DNA from: Molanna angustata
Lineage: Eukaryota > Arthropoda > Insecta > Trichoptera > Molannidae
Reading direction: 5' to 3'
NCBI GenBank assembly: GCA_963576475.1
Contig: OY754970.1
Location: forward strand, 42,641,147 to 42,705,146
Length of the DNA stretch: 64,000 nucleotides
Part shown: positions 21,015 through 32,639 of the stretch, piece by piece
How positions within the stretch are numbered: the first letter of the stretch is position 1
Layout: every line of letters starts with the position of its first letter
The notes under the pieces: generated by a model
The model's input: the letters and a program-made list of their open reading frames with translations, nothing else
The model's database searches: none
What the model was told of the DNA's origin: nothing
Made by a program: the position numbers and the translations under genes

Positions 21015-23061
21015 TCAAGTGTTAGTGGAGGGGTGGGTTTCCCCAATGACGTCATTATTGCGTTTTGTTTGGCTTCTAGTGACTCTAGTACTTAACGGTA
21101 TATTGTTTACAGGTGGATTATCAGTTTTCGGCTTACTAAGAATTTTACTAATGTTTTTAATGTGACTATTGTTTGAAATATCGGTAGTTTGATTACTATG
21201 GTTTTTAAAAAAGTTGTTTTCAAGTACACTTGTCCATGCGGTCGGGATTCGAATGCTATCGTCCCTGTTATTCATTATACTGTTGCTTCTTTTATATATT
21301 TCGATTGCTTCCCTGTAAATTCTAAATGTTTCATTGTTAATATTCGCGACTACTTTTGAATTTTCAAAGTCTATGGAGTGATTTTCGGTCAATGAGTGAT
21401 TTACAAGAGATGAAGTTAGTTTCCGGTTTTTAACATCTACGCGATGTTCAGAGACGCGCGCCGAGATTCTGCGATTTGTCCTGCCTATGTAAGTTTTTGA
21501 GCAATCACCGCATGGGATTTCGTAAATACCGTGTGACTCTAATGGTATTTTATCTTTCGGACTTTTTAAAAAGGATGGAATTTTGTTGTCTGTTCTAAAA
21601 ATGGTGCGAATATTATGTTTATAAAGTAGGTGACTGATTTTGTCTGTAGTGCCTTTTATGTAAGGCAAAAATGCAATGGTGAGTGGCTTTACTTTAGTTG
21701 ACGTATCTTTTTTATTAAAATTTTTATTAGTTTGATTTTTTACTGCATTATTTATCGTAAAATTAGAAAAACCGTTATTTCGTAGCGCGTTTTTAAGATA
21801 CTCTAATTCGTTTTGAATGTTTTCGGAGTCGGCTATCCTTAATGATCGTGTTACCAAGGTGTTTGCTACAGAGGCGATTTGTGCTGGATGATGGTTTGAC
21901 GATGCGTGGAGATATCTGTTGGTATGTGTTGATTTTCTGTACACAGTGTGGCCGAGAGTGCCATCGTCTTTTTTGATTACGAGAACATCAAGAAAAGGTA
22001 TTTCACCGTTGTTTTCTATCTCCATTGTGAATTTGATGTTATTGTGGAGATCGTTCAGAAAATCAAGAAATTTGTTAAGTTCCTCCAAACCGTGAGGCCA
22101 TATAACGAAGGTATCGTCCACGTATCTAATCCATAGCTTTGGTTTTAAGCGCGCTCTATCTATAGCTTCCTTTTCTAACTTGGTCATGAATAAGTTAGCG
22201 ACTGGCGGTGAAAGAGATAGACCCATTGGTGCTCCTTTTACTTGTTTGTACATGTCGTTATTATAAGTGAAAAATGTGTTATTGAGGCAATGTTCTATTA
22301 AAGTTATTATGTCATTCGGTGGGTCACTCATTTCTTTTATTGCTTGAAGAGCTTCGTCTGTGGGTATATTGGTAAACAAGGATACGACGTCAAAACTGAC
22401 AAGGATGTCGCCCTTGTTTAATTTTTGATTTTTAATGATTTGTATAAAATGTTCCGAATTTTTGACAAAAGATTCCGCTGATTCTACATCTGGTTGTAAG
22501 TAGTTGGCAAGATACTTTGATAACATTTGAAGTGGAGAACCGACAGAACTGACTATGGGTCTAAGAGGAACATCCGTCTTATGAATTTTTGGCAAACCGT
22601 ATAATTTCGGAAAACGTGACGATTTTTCTCTAGGTATTAACGACTTTTTTAATTCGGGACTTAATTTGGATGACATAATTTTAGTTTTAGTCGTTTTTTC
22701 TAAGTATGTTATAGGATTATTAGGATGCAGTTTATAAGCCGGATCGTTAAGCAAATTTGTAATTTTAATGTGATAATCTTCGCTTTTCATGATTACTGTT
22801 TCGTTTCCCTTATCTGCCGGAAGAATAATTATATCTTTATTTGCGCGTAATTCTTTAAGAGCTCGTATTTCATCGAGAGATATATTTCTTTTCGGCGGAA
22901 GCGATTTTCTAAGTATATGGCAAGTTTCTTGTCGTATAGTTTCGGCTATATTATTTGGTAGTTTACATACGGCTGATTCGATTCCCGTAACAATGTCTTC
23001 TTTTGGAATTTTCGGAGGAACAACACCAAAATTAAAACCTTTACTTAGAACCGATATTGTG
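21015..23061 (-). CDS. PLE reverse transcriptase with C-terminal GIY-YIG endonuclease, 5'-partial
   Basis: 591 residues from the first Met (22790), but the frame continues upstream without a stop for about 90 codons (VLSKGFNFGVVPPKIP... IIILPADKGNETVIM). PLE proteins begin with just such a region, so that Met is internal. Numbering from it: LPKIHK near 66-71, RT motif SFDVVSLFTNIP at 132-143, GAPMGLSLSPPVANLFM near 187-202, catalytic YVDD at 223-226, then FLDVL near 266-270. The endonuclease has GIYEIPCGDC at 421-430, TYIGRT at 433-438 and SEHR at 447-450, with the Cys pair found in PLE versions of the domain. A basic tail ends at 21015. No internal stop or frameshift was seen, so the insertion is fairly recent. 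Confidence 0.9.
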
Positions 23062-24880
23062 TACCTAAGTATAATATGTAATTAATATTGAGATGATATG
23101 TATTTTATCTGATCACTGTTCAATGAAATTTAGGAATTATAAATATATTTTAGTGATGAGCAGACAGATACACTCTTAGTCTTGTTTTATTATGATCTTG
23201 ATAATCAATCAATGATGCAAATCTGCGTACCAATTTTTTTTTAACAACACAGGACATGTACCTACCTACATGATATATTTAAATGTAAACAGATAGAAAA
23301 ATATTTAAGTATTTATTATAAAATGATATAAAAAATTGTATTTACTATGTTAATGAGTTATATATTTACATGTGTAATTATCCTAAATATTCATTTAATG
23401 TATATTAGGTTTGTTGTAGGATTAAGTATGAACTCCTTGATTCATTTGCATCTTTCTAAAATCAACTTGAAATAACTTTGTTTAACACAATTCAGCCATC
23501 AGCGTCCTTGAAAAAATCCTGAATCAACAATCCTGCATAATAATTTATACCTATTGTAAGTTGGTCCTCAGATTTGGCAATATAGGTATATTGGAGACTG
23601 TCTCCATTTATTTTAACGAGAAAAAAACCTCAGTATATATACTAAGACTGGGCTAGCTCATCACTAATTCAATTTACTCTGCGTAGCACCTATACAATAA
23701 TTAGTGCGTAAAGATTTACACATTACCTACCAACCAACCAACCTATTATAGTATTAGTTGGAATACCAAATACAGTTATGTTAATCGACTAGACTATTTG
23801 TAGGTACCTATCTACCTGCCTACTTAGGTAGGTACCTATATCTAATCTTTGCAATCTTATTATTATTTATCTGCGAATATGATTCCATGTTCTAATTATT
23901 TCTATAAATTTACATAAATGTACAAGAACTCATCTTGGATCATATAACATTATCACTTTATATCCAATTATTCGAATCAAAATAATAAAGAATGTATTTC
24001 AAGAATCTTAATTTTATAATCTTCATTGTAAACAGTCTACAGGTATCCACCATACCTCCTGATATTTTCCAATAATATTCAAGGATATAATAAATTATTG
24101 CACTCGCACATAAATTTCTAGTGCCTCAATATAGACAAGCAGTTTTATATAAATATATTTTTTCTCGAATCAACAGCTTTATTAATTTTTCTTGTAGTGT
24201 TTTTATTTACCCAATAACATGTCAACAATCTAAATACTTAGTTCAAATGCAGTATTGGTATAACATAACTGTGCAACAAGAGAAGTATCAACTAAACTAA
24301 TTTGTCATTTTTTCAAAACTATTGTTCAGATAACATTCACTAAATACCTACTTTGAAGATTTTAAACATTACTTTTACTGAACTTTTGTACCTTATCTTA
24401 GGAATTAGTTTACATATAAATATTTAAATAAACAGTCCGACTATTAATACCAAATTTCCCTACAGTAATAAATAATTTAATGTAATAATGTTATTGTATT
24501 TAAAATAAATTAGATGTTATGAAAAGTGTTCGTAATTAGTAATTAGTCACAAAAATACACGATATTTTCACTAACAATTATGAAATTACTAACAACCAAT
24601 AAAAGTGAGAGTAAATCGTAATTTTAGTTATTAACTGGCATGAGAAAATCTGCAGTAAAATGTGTATACGCAATAAAGATATCATTATATTACTTACATA
24701 CATACATATGTAGATATCATTATATTATTATCAATATCTCCACTATCTAAATATACTTATATATAACAAGAGTGATATTATAGTTGATTAATGATAATAA
24801 TATTTTATATTGACTATAAATACTTTGCAGATGGTTTAGAAATTTATATAAATAAACACTCCTTGCACTTTGTGCAAGTG
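23062..24880. other. AT-rich intron sequence, no gene seen
   Basis: Very AT-rich sequence with GTAGGTACC words. No exon-like composition, RT motif or structured repeat was recognised. Confidence 0.55.
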
Positions 24881-24884
24881 GCGA

Positions 24885-25025
24885 GTTTATTGCCATATCA
24901 CAATTTTCCAATTAACCAGTTTTGAAATGGATTGAATAAATTTCTCCTCTGCTGGGGATCAAACCCAGGAAGCCTGCACAAAAACCTAGTGGCTTACCAA
25001 CTGTGCCAATGAGGTCGGTACTACA
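24885..25025 (-). mobile_element. SINE family B, reverse orientation
   Basis: The complement starts with a tRNA-like head (reversed here as GGGGATCAAACCCAGGAAG and CCAACTGTGCCAATGAGG). The tail carries GTGGCGAGTTTATTGCC, a word also found, changed, near 51940-51980 (reverse) and at 55485-55510. A second copy is at 47090-47280. Confidence 0.65.
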
Positions 25026-25170
25026 TCTTAGAAAAATAATTCATACCATCACAGAATATCTCATAATGTGAGGTAACCAGCGACAGTTACTCGGGTTTGG
25101 ATTACCATACGAAAGGAAGCATGGCACATAGTCATGTATACCCACACACCAGTCTCGTCACCCAGTTCTT
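25026..25170 (-). repeat. Interspersed repeat 'CATACCATCAC' family, copy 1
   Basis: The words TCATACCATCACAGAATATC, GGTAACCAGCGACAG and TATACCCACACACCAGTCTC recur in order at 26390-26480 and 60375-60500. It resembles the 3' region of an RTE-like LINE read backwards, but I cannot assign it firmly. Confidence 0.5.
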
Positions 25171-26389
25171 AGGGACACCCGAAAACAATGATAATATTAG
25201 AAGAGTTGAAGCACTATTCTAAGCCACACGGGAAGGTTCTAATTTAAAAAAAAATGAAATGATTATTGTCATATTATAGCAAATGAACTTTTTTAACTGC
25301 CGGTTGGGTTTCTTTTGTAGTAGGGCTCTATGTTTAACTATATACTTAGTAAACTCACCAGCGGTCCATATAAATACAAATTTATTTTTAAGGATTTGTT
25401 ATGTATAATCTCTTCTCGTACGTTAAATAATAGTTACTTATTCTAAATTGTTTTTGTTTAATTATAATTATTATATTTTTGTATTTGTTATAATCATTAT
25501 TCTCGACTGTATATAGTTTATTTTCAATAATATTTAAAAAAAATCTTTTGTACATTTACATTTTGTTTTAAAACTTGGCTCCTATTCAACTGTTATCGAT
25601 ATATCGTTCCCGTGGTGGTGAAGTGAGTCAAGCCACAATTTTACCTAAAATGAACTAACAATGCCATTTGCCTTATAAAAGGTTCATTTTAAAGTGGTGA
25701 AAAGAGCTAGGTGAATTATTAGCTGTAAATGTGATTTTTCGATAATTGTGAAAGAAGTTATAATCCTTCTCATATATTTTGCCTCGGAAGAGAACTGATA
25801 CAAGAAATAATTGTACATATTATGTTCAATTTTTGTCTTGCCTCTTGTATAAATATAATTTTAACTTCTGTATTGGTACTACTCGTAAATGTGCTTTGCA
25901 CGAAACTAGTCGTAGTCAACAAAAATAAATAAGTGGAATAATTATATATTGGTTTCATTTTAATAATTTTAAATGAAATTCCACCAAAATTAAATATAGC
26001 AAATGATATAAAGCGATGCATCTCTCACTTGGTGCACGTGTTGGCGATTCAAAACTACCCTTCACCACACATGTGGTGGTTTATCTTAGTTCTCCATCGA
26101 ATTTGCGATATCAATTATTACAATAATGAACTTTGTAGGCATAATAAAAAGTAGATATTACGTACCTATAATTTACTTTGTCTATCTGTTGGACTCAAAG
26201 ACCGAAAACAGTTATTGAGCGGAAAATTGAGCACAGCGTATAATAATAATAATAATTTCCCATGTTCATTTAAAATGCAATTAAGTTTGTTTGGTAATGT
26301 TGGGTTTGGTTACGTAAATGTTGATTTTTGAATTTTGGTTAAATCTGGGAATTTAAAACATGTTGTGGTAGATTTTTTTATTCATTCAT
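25171..26389. other. Intron sequence, no gene seen
   Basis: AT-rich; the 83-codon open frame in the middle has no recognisable motif or splice context. Confidence 0.5.
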
Positions 26390-26499
26390 ACCATCACGGC
26401 ATATCCCACAAAGTGGGGTAACCGGTGACAGGTGTGCGGAAGTACGACACATCGGTGTATGCCAACACACTAGTCTCGTCTCACCTAAAAAGCCAACAT
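26390..26499 (-). repeat. 'CATACCATCAC' family, copy 2, hosting a foldback MITE at its end
   Basis: It matches 25040-25170 and 60375-60500 (CCCACAAAGTGGGGTAACC, GACACATCGGTGTAT). It ends where the palindromic MITE starts. Confidence 0.5.
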
Positions 26500-26688
26500 C
26501 TGGGGGGCAAGTCTGGTTCAATCGGCGAAATCAAAACCCTCACGATTACCCATATCATGGATATAATTATTATATGGAGTTCTATAATATCTTTAGATGT
26601 CATAGAACTCCGTACGATAATTAATATCCATGATATGGGTAATCACTATGGTTTTGATTTCGCCGGTCGAACCAGACTCGCCCCCCAG
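26500..26688. mobile_element. Foldback MITE, ~189 bp, almost fully palindromic
   Basis: Left end CTGGGGGGCAAGTCTGG is the complement of right end CCAGACTCGCCCCCCAG apart from one base. Pairing continues inward through GGCGAAATCAAAAC and ATATCATGGATAT to a small loop near 26592-26607. A second copy at 59775-59965 has the same design, so it is a family. No protein is encoded; the 91-codon frame across it is incidental. Confidence 0.82.
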
Positions 26689-27222
26689 AATGGGTGGTGA
26701 ACCTCATTGCTGAACTTGGAGAGATGTCATTTTTGGTTTTTAAGCTTTTACAAATAGACGTTATTTATTATATTTTTATAAATATAAACAAAAAACACAG
26801 TCATGATAGTTTTCACATGTTTTTTTTCTAGAAATTTATGTAGAAATAAATAAAAATGAATTAGTAACAGTATAATATTTGATAAATCTAAATATATAAA
26901 AATCTCGTTTCACGATGTTCGTACACGTTAATGTTCAAAACTGCCCAACCGATAACAATGATTTTTTTTAATTTGTAGGGTTGGTTCCGGATTTAAAAAT
27001 AAAATTGTTTTAGACCCGATAAGTGGAGCTGTTATTGAGATATAAAAAAGTATATTAATCTTTAAAAATAAAATATTCATTTTATTTTTACAGATTTCTC
27101 ATGCAAAATATAATATATAACCACATATTATGTTGACTTCCCTACGCGTCTCCAAGATTTTTTTATGTAGGTTCATAATATATTATGTACAAAAAAAATA
27201 TTGTAGTAATTATAATTTTTAA
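26689..27222. other. Intron sequence with a mobile-element-like 5' segment
   Basis: The words TAAAAATCTCGTTTCACG and CCCAACCGATAACAATGA (26895-26965) resemble the 'cgctataactcgagaacggctgaaccgatttgaatg' type sequence of many insect interspersed repeats. A relative lies near 55940-56040 (AACCGTTGATCCGATTGCAA). Boundaries are unclear. Confidence 0.35.
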
Positions 27223-27391
27223 AGAATGAATATTATGTCCTTGAAACAAGTGCAAACAAATTATCATACATTCTCTAAATTAAGCATAAATGTTTGTGCT
27301 ATAGGTGAACGAAATCGGTCGTGGAAGGATTCATAGTTGCGACCACAGGATAACTAATAACGCACGCTAACCACTCTGCCACAACCCATTA
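27223..27391 (-). mobile_element. SINE family A copy, decayed
   Basis: The complement shows GTGGCAGAGTGGTTAGCGTG, a damaged box B, the CACCTATAGCACAAAC body word and the tail toward 27223. More diverged than the other copies. Confidence 0.7.
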
Positions 27392-27930
27392 TTTTTTTAA
27401 CTTTCCTACACCCACCAATGATTTTTAATAAGGAAAAAATAAGTTAAGCTTTCAATAGATGGCAGTGTAAACAATTATATTGTCATCTCTCTTACTCATC
27501 TAGAGAATATATCTCACTCATATGTAGGTAAAATAATACGTTAAATATACAAAATGCGGTCTATACTTATAGAAGGGGGTATATATAAAATGGGGCCTAT
27601 ATAGAAGGGGGTCTGTGGTATCCGTAAGGTTATATTCTCTTTGGTCTGTGGCAGAACAACGTCTGCCCGGGTCTACTAGGTCCACTATAAATGGGAGATA
27701 TGTGAACAATTCAACATATTATGGTGCTGCTATCGAAGCTCTAATAACATGGAGTAGCTCTTTTTAGAGGAGAGTACTGACCCACACCAAATTCCATTGC
27801 AGTTACTTATTTTTAAGTTAAACAATAGGTACATTAAAATTTAGCTTGATCAAATAACAAAGATACCTACTATATTAATTTATACGGTACCTACCTATAC
27901 ATTTTTTGCATGTTGAGATATTGTTTCATC
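27392..27930. other. Intron sequence, no gene seen
   Basis: No recognisable repeat or coding signal apart from GTAGGTACC words. A 63-codon open frame on the minus strand has no supporting motif. Confidence 0.5.
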
Positions 27931-27933
27931 ATC

Positions 27934-28100
27934 GACCTTCGTGGCTCAGTTGTTTAGGTAGGTATCTGACTAATGATCCAAAATTCCCGGTGAAGACACA
28001 GTTTTTAATTATGCTTTCAGTCTGGATCTGGGAGACGATTAGGTAATATCGTTAGTGGCAACTTGTTATTGAGGGCGTGTTAAATTAATATTTGACATAG
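27934..28100 (+). mobile_element. SINE family C copy
   Basis: Head CGTGGCTCAGTTGTTTAGG, a damaged box B (AATTCCCGGTGAAGACAC), then the conserved GCTTTCAGTCTGGATC and GGCAACTTGTTATTGAGG body. It ends near 28100. Confidence 0.75.
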
Positions 28101-28105
28101 GTACT

Positions 28106-28152
28106 AAGGGCCGGTCTTATAAACGTACGTTAGTGATTTCAGACCAAACAAA
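28106..28152 (+). repeat. Repeat end 'GGGCCGGTCTTATAAACG'
   Basis: A ~47-bp segment nearly identical to the last ~60 bases of the window (63938-64000): GGGCCGGTCTTATAAACG, TTTCAGACCAAACAAACCG, AAATTTGATACA. It probably marks the start of a dispersed element whose second copy continues past the window. Confidence 0.7.
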
Positions 28153-28169
28153 CCGAAATTTGATACAAA

Positions 28170-28400
28170 TGCTCTATACGATTACTAAACGATTAATATC
28201 ATGTATTTCTAGAATGAGAATTGGCCATTGTTCAATTGCCTCCCATCTGTATAGAATTAGAGTTCTAAATAGCCCACTTTGCCAGTGTGGTGATGAGGAT
28301 GAGACAATCATGTATTTTTTAATTGTAAAAATAATTCCGCCTTCAAAAATATATGCAAACAATTAATTAAAACCCCTCACCAATCTCCACTTAATATGTC
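28170..28400 (+). pseudogene. Jockey/R1-like LINE ORF2 C-terminal remnant
   Basis: An open frame reads CISRMRIGHCSIASHLYRIR and then VLNSPLCQCGDEDETIMYF. LRIGHT...HLxRIxxxxSPxCxCGxxxET is the standard zinc-binding C-terminus of jockey/R1-type ORF2. The frame lacks RT and ends at 28364; the following bases look like a decayed continuation. Confidence 0.75.
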
Positions 28401-28689
28401 TCTTTTATATCTTAATACTTTTTAAGTTACGTGTACTGTCCGTTATTTCAAAATTCCTTTCATTGAATGACATAAATTTATAATAAAATTAACTTTTCTC
28501 ATCTGACATGAAATAATTGGCACATAGAACTCTTTACAGGGTGAATTGCCTTAAACAAAAAAAAAACCATTGGTTAAATTATAGTAAAATTTTATCGATA
28601 GCCTTTACTGACGGTCGGACCTCCGTTGTACCAGCTGTTTGTTGCCCGAGAAGTAAATTAAAAAATAATGATTCATAACTTAAGCTTAA

Positions 28690-29050
28690 ACAAGAAAATA
28701 AATTTGAGGACACACTTTTCAAAGATTTCTTAACGTTGAAATCATAGAATTGTTGAAATGAAGTTTAAGAAATATTTCACGTCATTCCGTAGATTGTTTA
28801 CAAGTTTACCTTAATACTGTCAATGTCAAACGTACATAGTTGTTTTATAGAGAAAACAAATTCAAATGCAGAACATACATAATCTATTGTAAAACGATAT
28901 GGTCCGGTTTTTGAGATAGTACTTAAGCAATGTTTGTATGAAATAGAAAATTGTTCAATTTTATTAAAATATCAAAGGATCATGAACTGTCGTCGGGAAC
29001 ACACCAATTCTGAAAGTTTAAGAGCTCTTACTCATTGGTTGCAGCAAGGT
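28690..29050 (+). repeat. Dispersed repeat family Q, copy 1
   Basis: About 350 bp that align in order with 60728-61190 on the same strand (GAGGACA, ACTGCCAATGTCAAA, ATTCAAATGCAGAACA, CATAATCTATTGTAAA, TTTGTATGAAATA). No TIR or coding motif seen. The second copy ends in a (CAGA)n run typical of some LINE 3' ends. Confidence 0.6.
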
Positions 29051-29198
29051 CAGAATATATTGATGGGTAGAGGAATCTTATATATTGGGATAAATTGAAA
29101 AAGTGAAGGGGATTGAGGGTTGAGAGGACAAGAAGCGGGAGATATGGTCCATATCTCCCGCTTCTTCACTACACATTCGCTAGAATATTTTATGTAAA

Positions 29199-30236
29199 CT
29201 AGTTGCATGTAACACATGAGATCCAACTGTCGATAGCGATAGTATGTATAGTTGAAGAATATGTACCAAACTATAAACCCATAAATACAAATTATTGAAT
29301 ATTTTCAGATATTTTGTTTTCTATACAACATATGTAGGTATGTATGTCAAGATAGGATAGTATGGAGGAAGATCCTTTTTCCTACCCAGAATATGCAAAT
29401 AGCATGATGGTATGTATGTATGTTTGGAGATGAAGTATCAAACTATTAAGTCTTCTTACATATTGTGTATAGGCGACTGCCATACAAAATGTATGAAGCA
29501 ATGTCGTCACTAAATTCAATTTTTAAAAAAATTGTTAAAAAAATTGAGATCTTCTACTACAATGTTGATATTTTTTATAGAAAATTAAATTATCTAGTTG
29601 GGGTGTTTCGGCTTTTTTCGATAATTGTAAAAGTTTTGGAAATATAGGCAGTTAAACTCATAAATTTATCATAAAAAAAATATTTTTCTTAATAAAAAAT
29701 GTTTGAGAAACCCTGGAATTTTTTTGAAAAAACTTATTTGAGATTTTGTATTTGTCTATGTTTGTACCAATTTTCAGCGTTCTAGCGTTTATGGTTTCTG
29801 AGATATATGGAAAAATAAAATAAAAATTCAAAAGTTGATAACCCCTGACTGAAACAAAAATTCAAAATTCCGAGTATAAAAGTTTTGTAGGCCTGTAACT
29901 GTTTATATATTCTGAAATTTTAGGCTCTGTAAATTGAGCGGATCAAAAGTTATAAGGGGGGGACGGACACACACACACACACACAGACACACACACAGAC
30001 ACACAGACACACACACACACACACACAGACACACGAAATGTTCTACTCCGAATTCTGAGTAAATCCGTCTACGGAACATATATGCTGCGAAGCCTCTAAG
30101 TTGGTGTTTTTTGACTTCAAAGTTGGAAAAACCGTGAAATAAGTAGACCTCTCCATACAATTCTCGCGTATTCTGGCTTGAAACATTGTCGATATGTTAA
30201 GAGAACAAAGTTCTCCTGAACAAATCGACAGTTGGA
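29199..30236 (-). mobile_element. Helitron-like element copy H4, full length
   Basis: On the minus strand it begins TCCAACTGTCGATTTGTTC after an A and ends CATGT-GTT-ACATG-CAA-CTAG before a T (29198). It is 1038 bp. The microsatellite core at 29967-30034 is (CA)n with CAGA interruptions, much shorter than in H3. Between the subterminal repeats it is collinear with H3 and H5. No coding frame is conserved. Confidence 0.82.
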
Positions 30237-30239
30237 TGA

Positions 30240-30862
30240 GCAAGGGTAACAGTATGTCCTATTCTGATTCGTTTCAGTGTACGAAAACGTCTATAACCAA
30301 CGGGCGACCGTGATAAAAGGAATAATTTTATTCACGCCCGCCGTATGACGTATTGAGTCCCGTATAAATGGTTCAACTCTCATTCTGTTTAATTCTCTCT
30401 CCTATTGCGAATAAATGAAGAGTATGAAGGCTTGAATGGAGTGTATTTATATTTCAATATGAAGAAGGTGTTTCTATTGAATCAAAAATTCAAGCAAAAT
30501 ATAAAAAAAATATCAATTTTCCAGACCGTGAGAGAATTTTGAAAATTTTGACAGACGAAATCATAGAGAAGGAATTAACCATAATGTAAATTTTTATAAG
30601 CAAATTTTGGTTGGCAGACCACATCGTTTTTCTATGGAGAATAACGACTAATGTGAATTGTTTTCGGATTTATTTGTCGAACACTTTGTTTACTAAGGTT
30701 CAGAGAAGAGTTATCTAGGATGTGTTGAAATGTAAGGAAAACTGATATATGTTGCCAACCAAAACGTCAAACGTGCGATATTCCACGATTCGCTTTTTTC
30801 ACGGAGTACTCCATCTAGTATATTAAAATAAACATCTATGGAATTAACGGATATCCATGAAA
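30240..30862. other. Intron sequence with a dispersed repeat
   Basis: Part of 30430-30640 (GACCGTGAGAGAATTTTGAA, AATCATAGA) recurs in reverse at 35195-35400. A short CG-rich stretch at 30285-30350 is of unknown origin. No gene seen. Confidence 0.45.
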
Positions 30863-32624
30863 AAAATAATCAGCTGTAAGTATGCCTATATAATTATGAT
30901 AGGTAGGTACCTACTGTCTAGGGAGAGAATGGTTAGATATAACTAATGTGGTTTAGACAAAGTTAAATCAATATATAGTTGAATAATCAGCTGTAAGTAT
31001 GCCTATATAATTATGATAGGTAGGTACCTACTGTCTAGGGAGAGAATGGTTAGATATAACTAATGTGGTTTAGACAAAGTTAAATCAATATATAGTTGAA
31101 TAATCAGCTGTAAGTATGCTTATATAATTATGATAGGTAGGGACCTACTGTCTAGGGAGAGAATGGTTAGATATAACTAATGTGGTTTAGACAAAGTTAA
31201 ATCAATATATAGTTGAATAATCAGCTGTAAGTATGCCTATATAATTATGATAGGTAGGTACCTACTGTCTAGGGAGAGAATGGTTAGATATAACTAATGT
31301 GGTTTAGACAAAGTTAAATCAATATATAGTTGAATAATCAGCTGTAAGTATGCTTATATAATTATGATAGGTAGGGACCTACTGTCTAGGGAGAGAATGG
31401 TTAGATATAACTAATGTGGTTTAGACAAAGTTAAATCAATATATAGTTGAATAATCAGCTGTAAGTATGCTTATATAATTATGATAGGTAGGGACCTACT
31501 GTCTAGGGAGAGAATGGTTAGATATAACTAATGTGGTTTAGACAAAGTTAAATCAATATATAGTTGAATAATCAGCTGTAAGTATGCCTATATAATTATG
31601 ATAGGTAGGTACCTACTGTCTAGGGAGAGAATGGTTAGATATAACTAATGTGGTTTAGACAAAGTTAAATCAATATATAGTTGAATAATCAGCTGTAAGT
31701 ATGCCTATATAATTATGATAGGTAGGTACCTACTGTCTAGGGAGAGAATGGTTAGATATAACTAATGTGGTTTAGACAAAGTTAAATCAATATATAGTTG
31801 AATAATCAGCTGTAAGTATGCCTATATAATTATGATAGGTAGGTACCTACTGTCTAGGGAGAGAATGGTTAGATATAACTAATGTGGTTTAGACAAAGTT
31901 AAATCAATATATAGTTGAATAATCAGCTGTAAGTATGCCTATATAATTATGATAGGTAGGTACCTACTGTCTAGGGAGAGAATGGTTAGATATAACTAAT
32001 GTGGTTTAGACAAAGTTAAATCAATATATAGTTGAATAATCAGCTGTAAGTATGCTTATATAATTATGATAGGTAGGGACCTACTGTCTAGGGAGAGAAT
32101 GGTTAGATATAACTAATGTGGTTTAGACAAAGTTAAATCAATATATAGTTGAATAATCAGCTGTAAGTATGCTTATATAATTATGATAGGTAGGGACCTA
32201 CTGTCTAGGGAGAGAATGGTTAGATATAACTAATGTGGTTTAGACAAAGTTAAATCAATATATAGTTGAATAATCAGCTGTAAGTATGCCTATATAATTA
32301 TGATAGGTAGGTACCTACTGTCTAGGGAGAGAATGGTTAGATATAACTAATGTGGTTTAGACAAAGTTTAATCAATATATAGTTGAATAATCAGCTGTAA
32401 GTATGCCTATATAATTATGATAGGTAGGTACCTACTGTCTAGGGAGAGAATGGTTAGATATAACTAATGTGGTTTAGACAAAGTTAAATCAATATATAGT
32501 TGAATAATCAGCTGTAAGTATGCCTATATAATTATGATAGGTAGGTACCTACTGTCTAGGGAGAGAATGGTTAGATATAACTAATGTGGTTTAGACAAAG
32601 TTAAATCAATATATAGTTGAATCA
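30863..32624. repeat. Tandem repeat, 117-bp unit, 15 copies
   Basis: The word CAGCTGTAAGTATG recurs at exactly 117-bp steps from 30871 to 32509. Copies are virtually identical except for two linked sites: GCCTAT with GGTAGGTACC (type A) or GCTTAT with GGTAGGGACC (type B). The order is A A B A B B A A A A B B A A A, plus one private change near 32368 in copy 13. The near-zero divergence points to recent expansion or ongoing homogenisation. No protein-like frame. Confidence 0.97.
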
Positions 32625-32639
32625 ATTATTGTTTGGGGG

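Larger units (their letters stand above)
20820..23061 (-). mobile_element. Penelope-like element (PLE), 5'-truncated
   Basis: Coding region on the minus strand plus a 3' terminal segment (20820-21014) that resembles the palindrome arms. It is truncated inside the RT N-terminal region at about 23061, after which AT-rich intron sequence begins. PLEs pair an RT with a GIY-YIG endonuclease and are distinct from LINEs. Confidence 0.85.

Noticed and set aside
30863..32624. Direct repeats that might suggest a CRISPR array (also 42186-43650 and 46601-46869)
   Set aside because: There are no unique spacers; the whole unit repeats. The window is eukaryotic.
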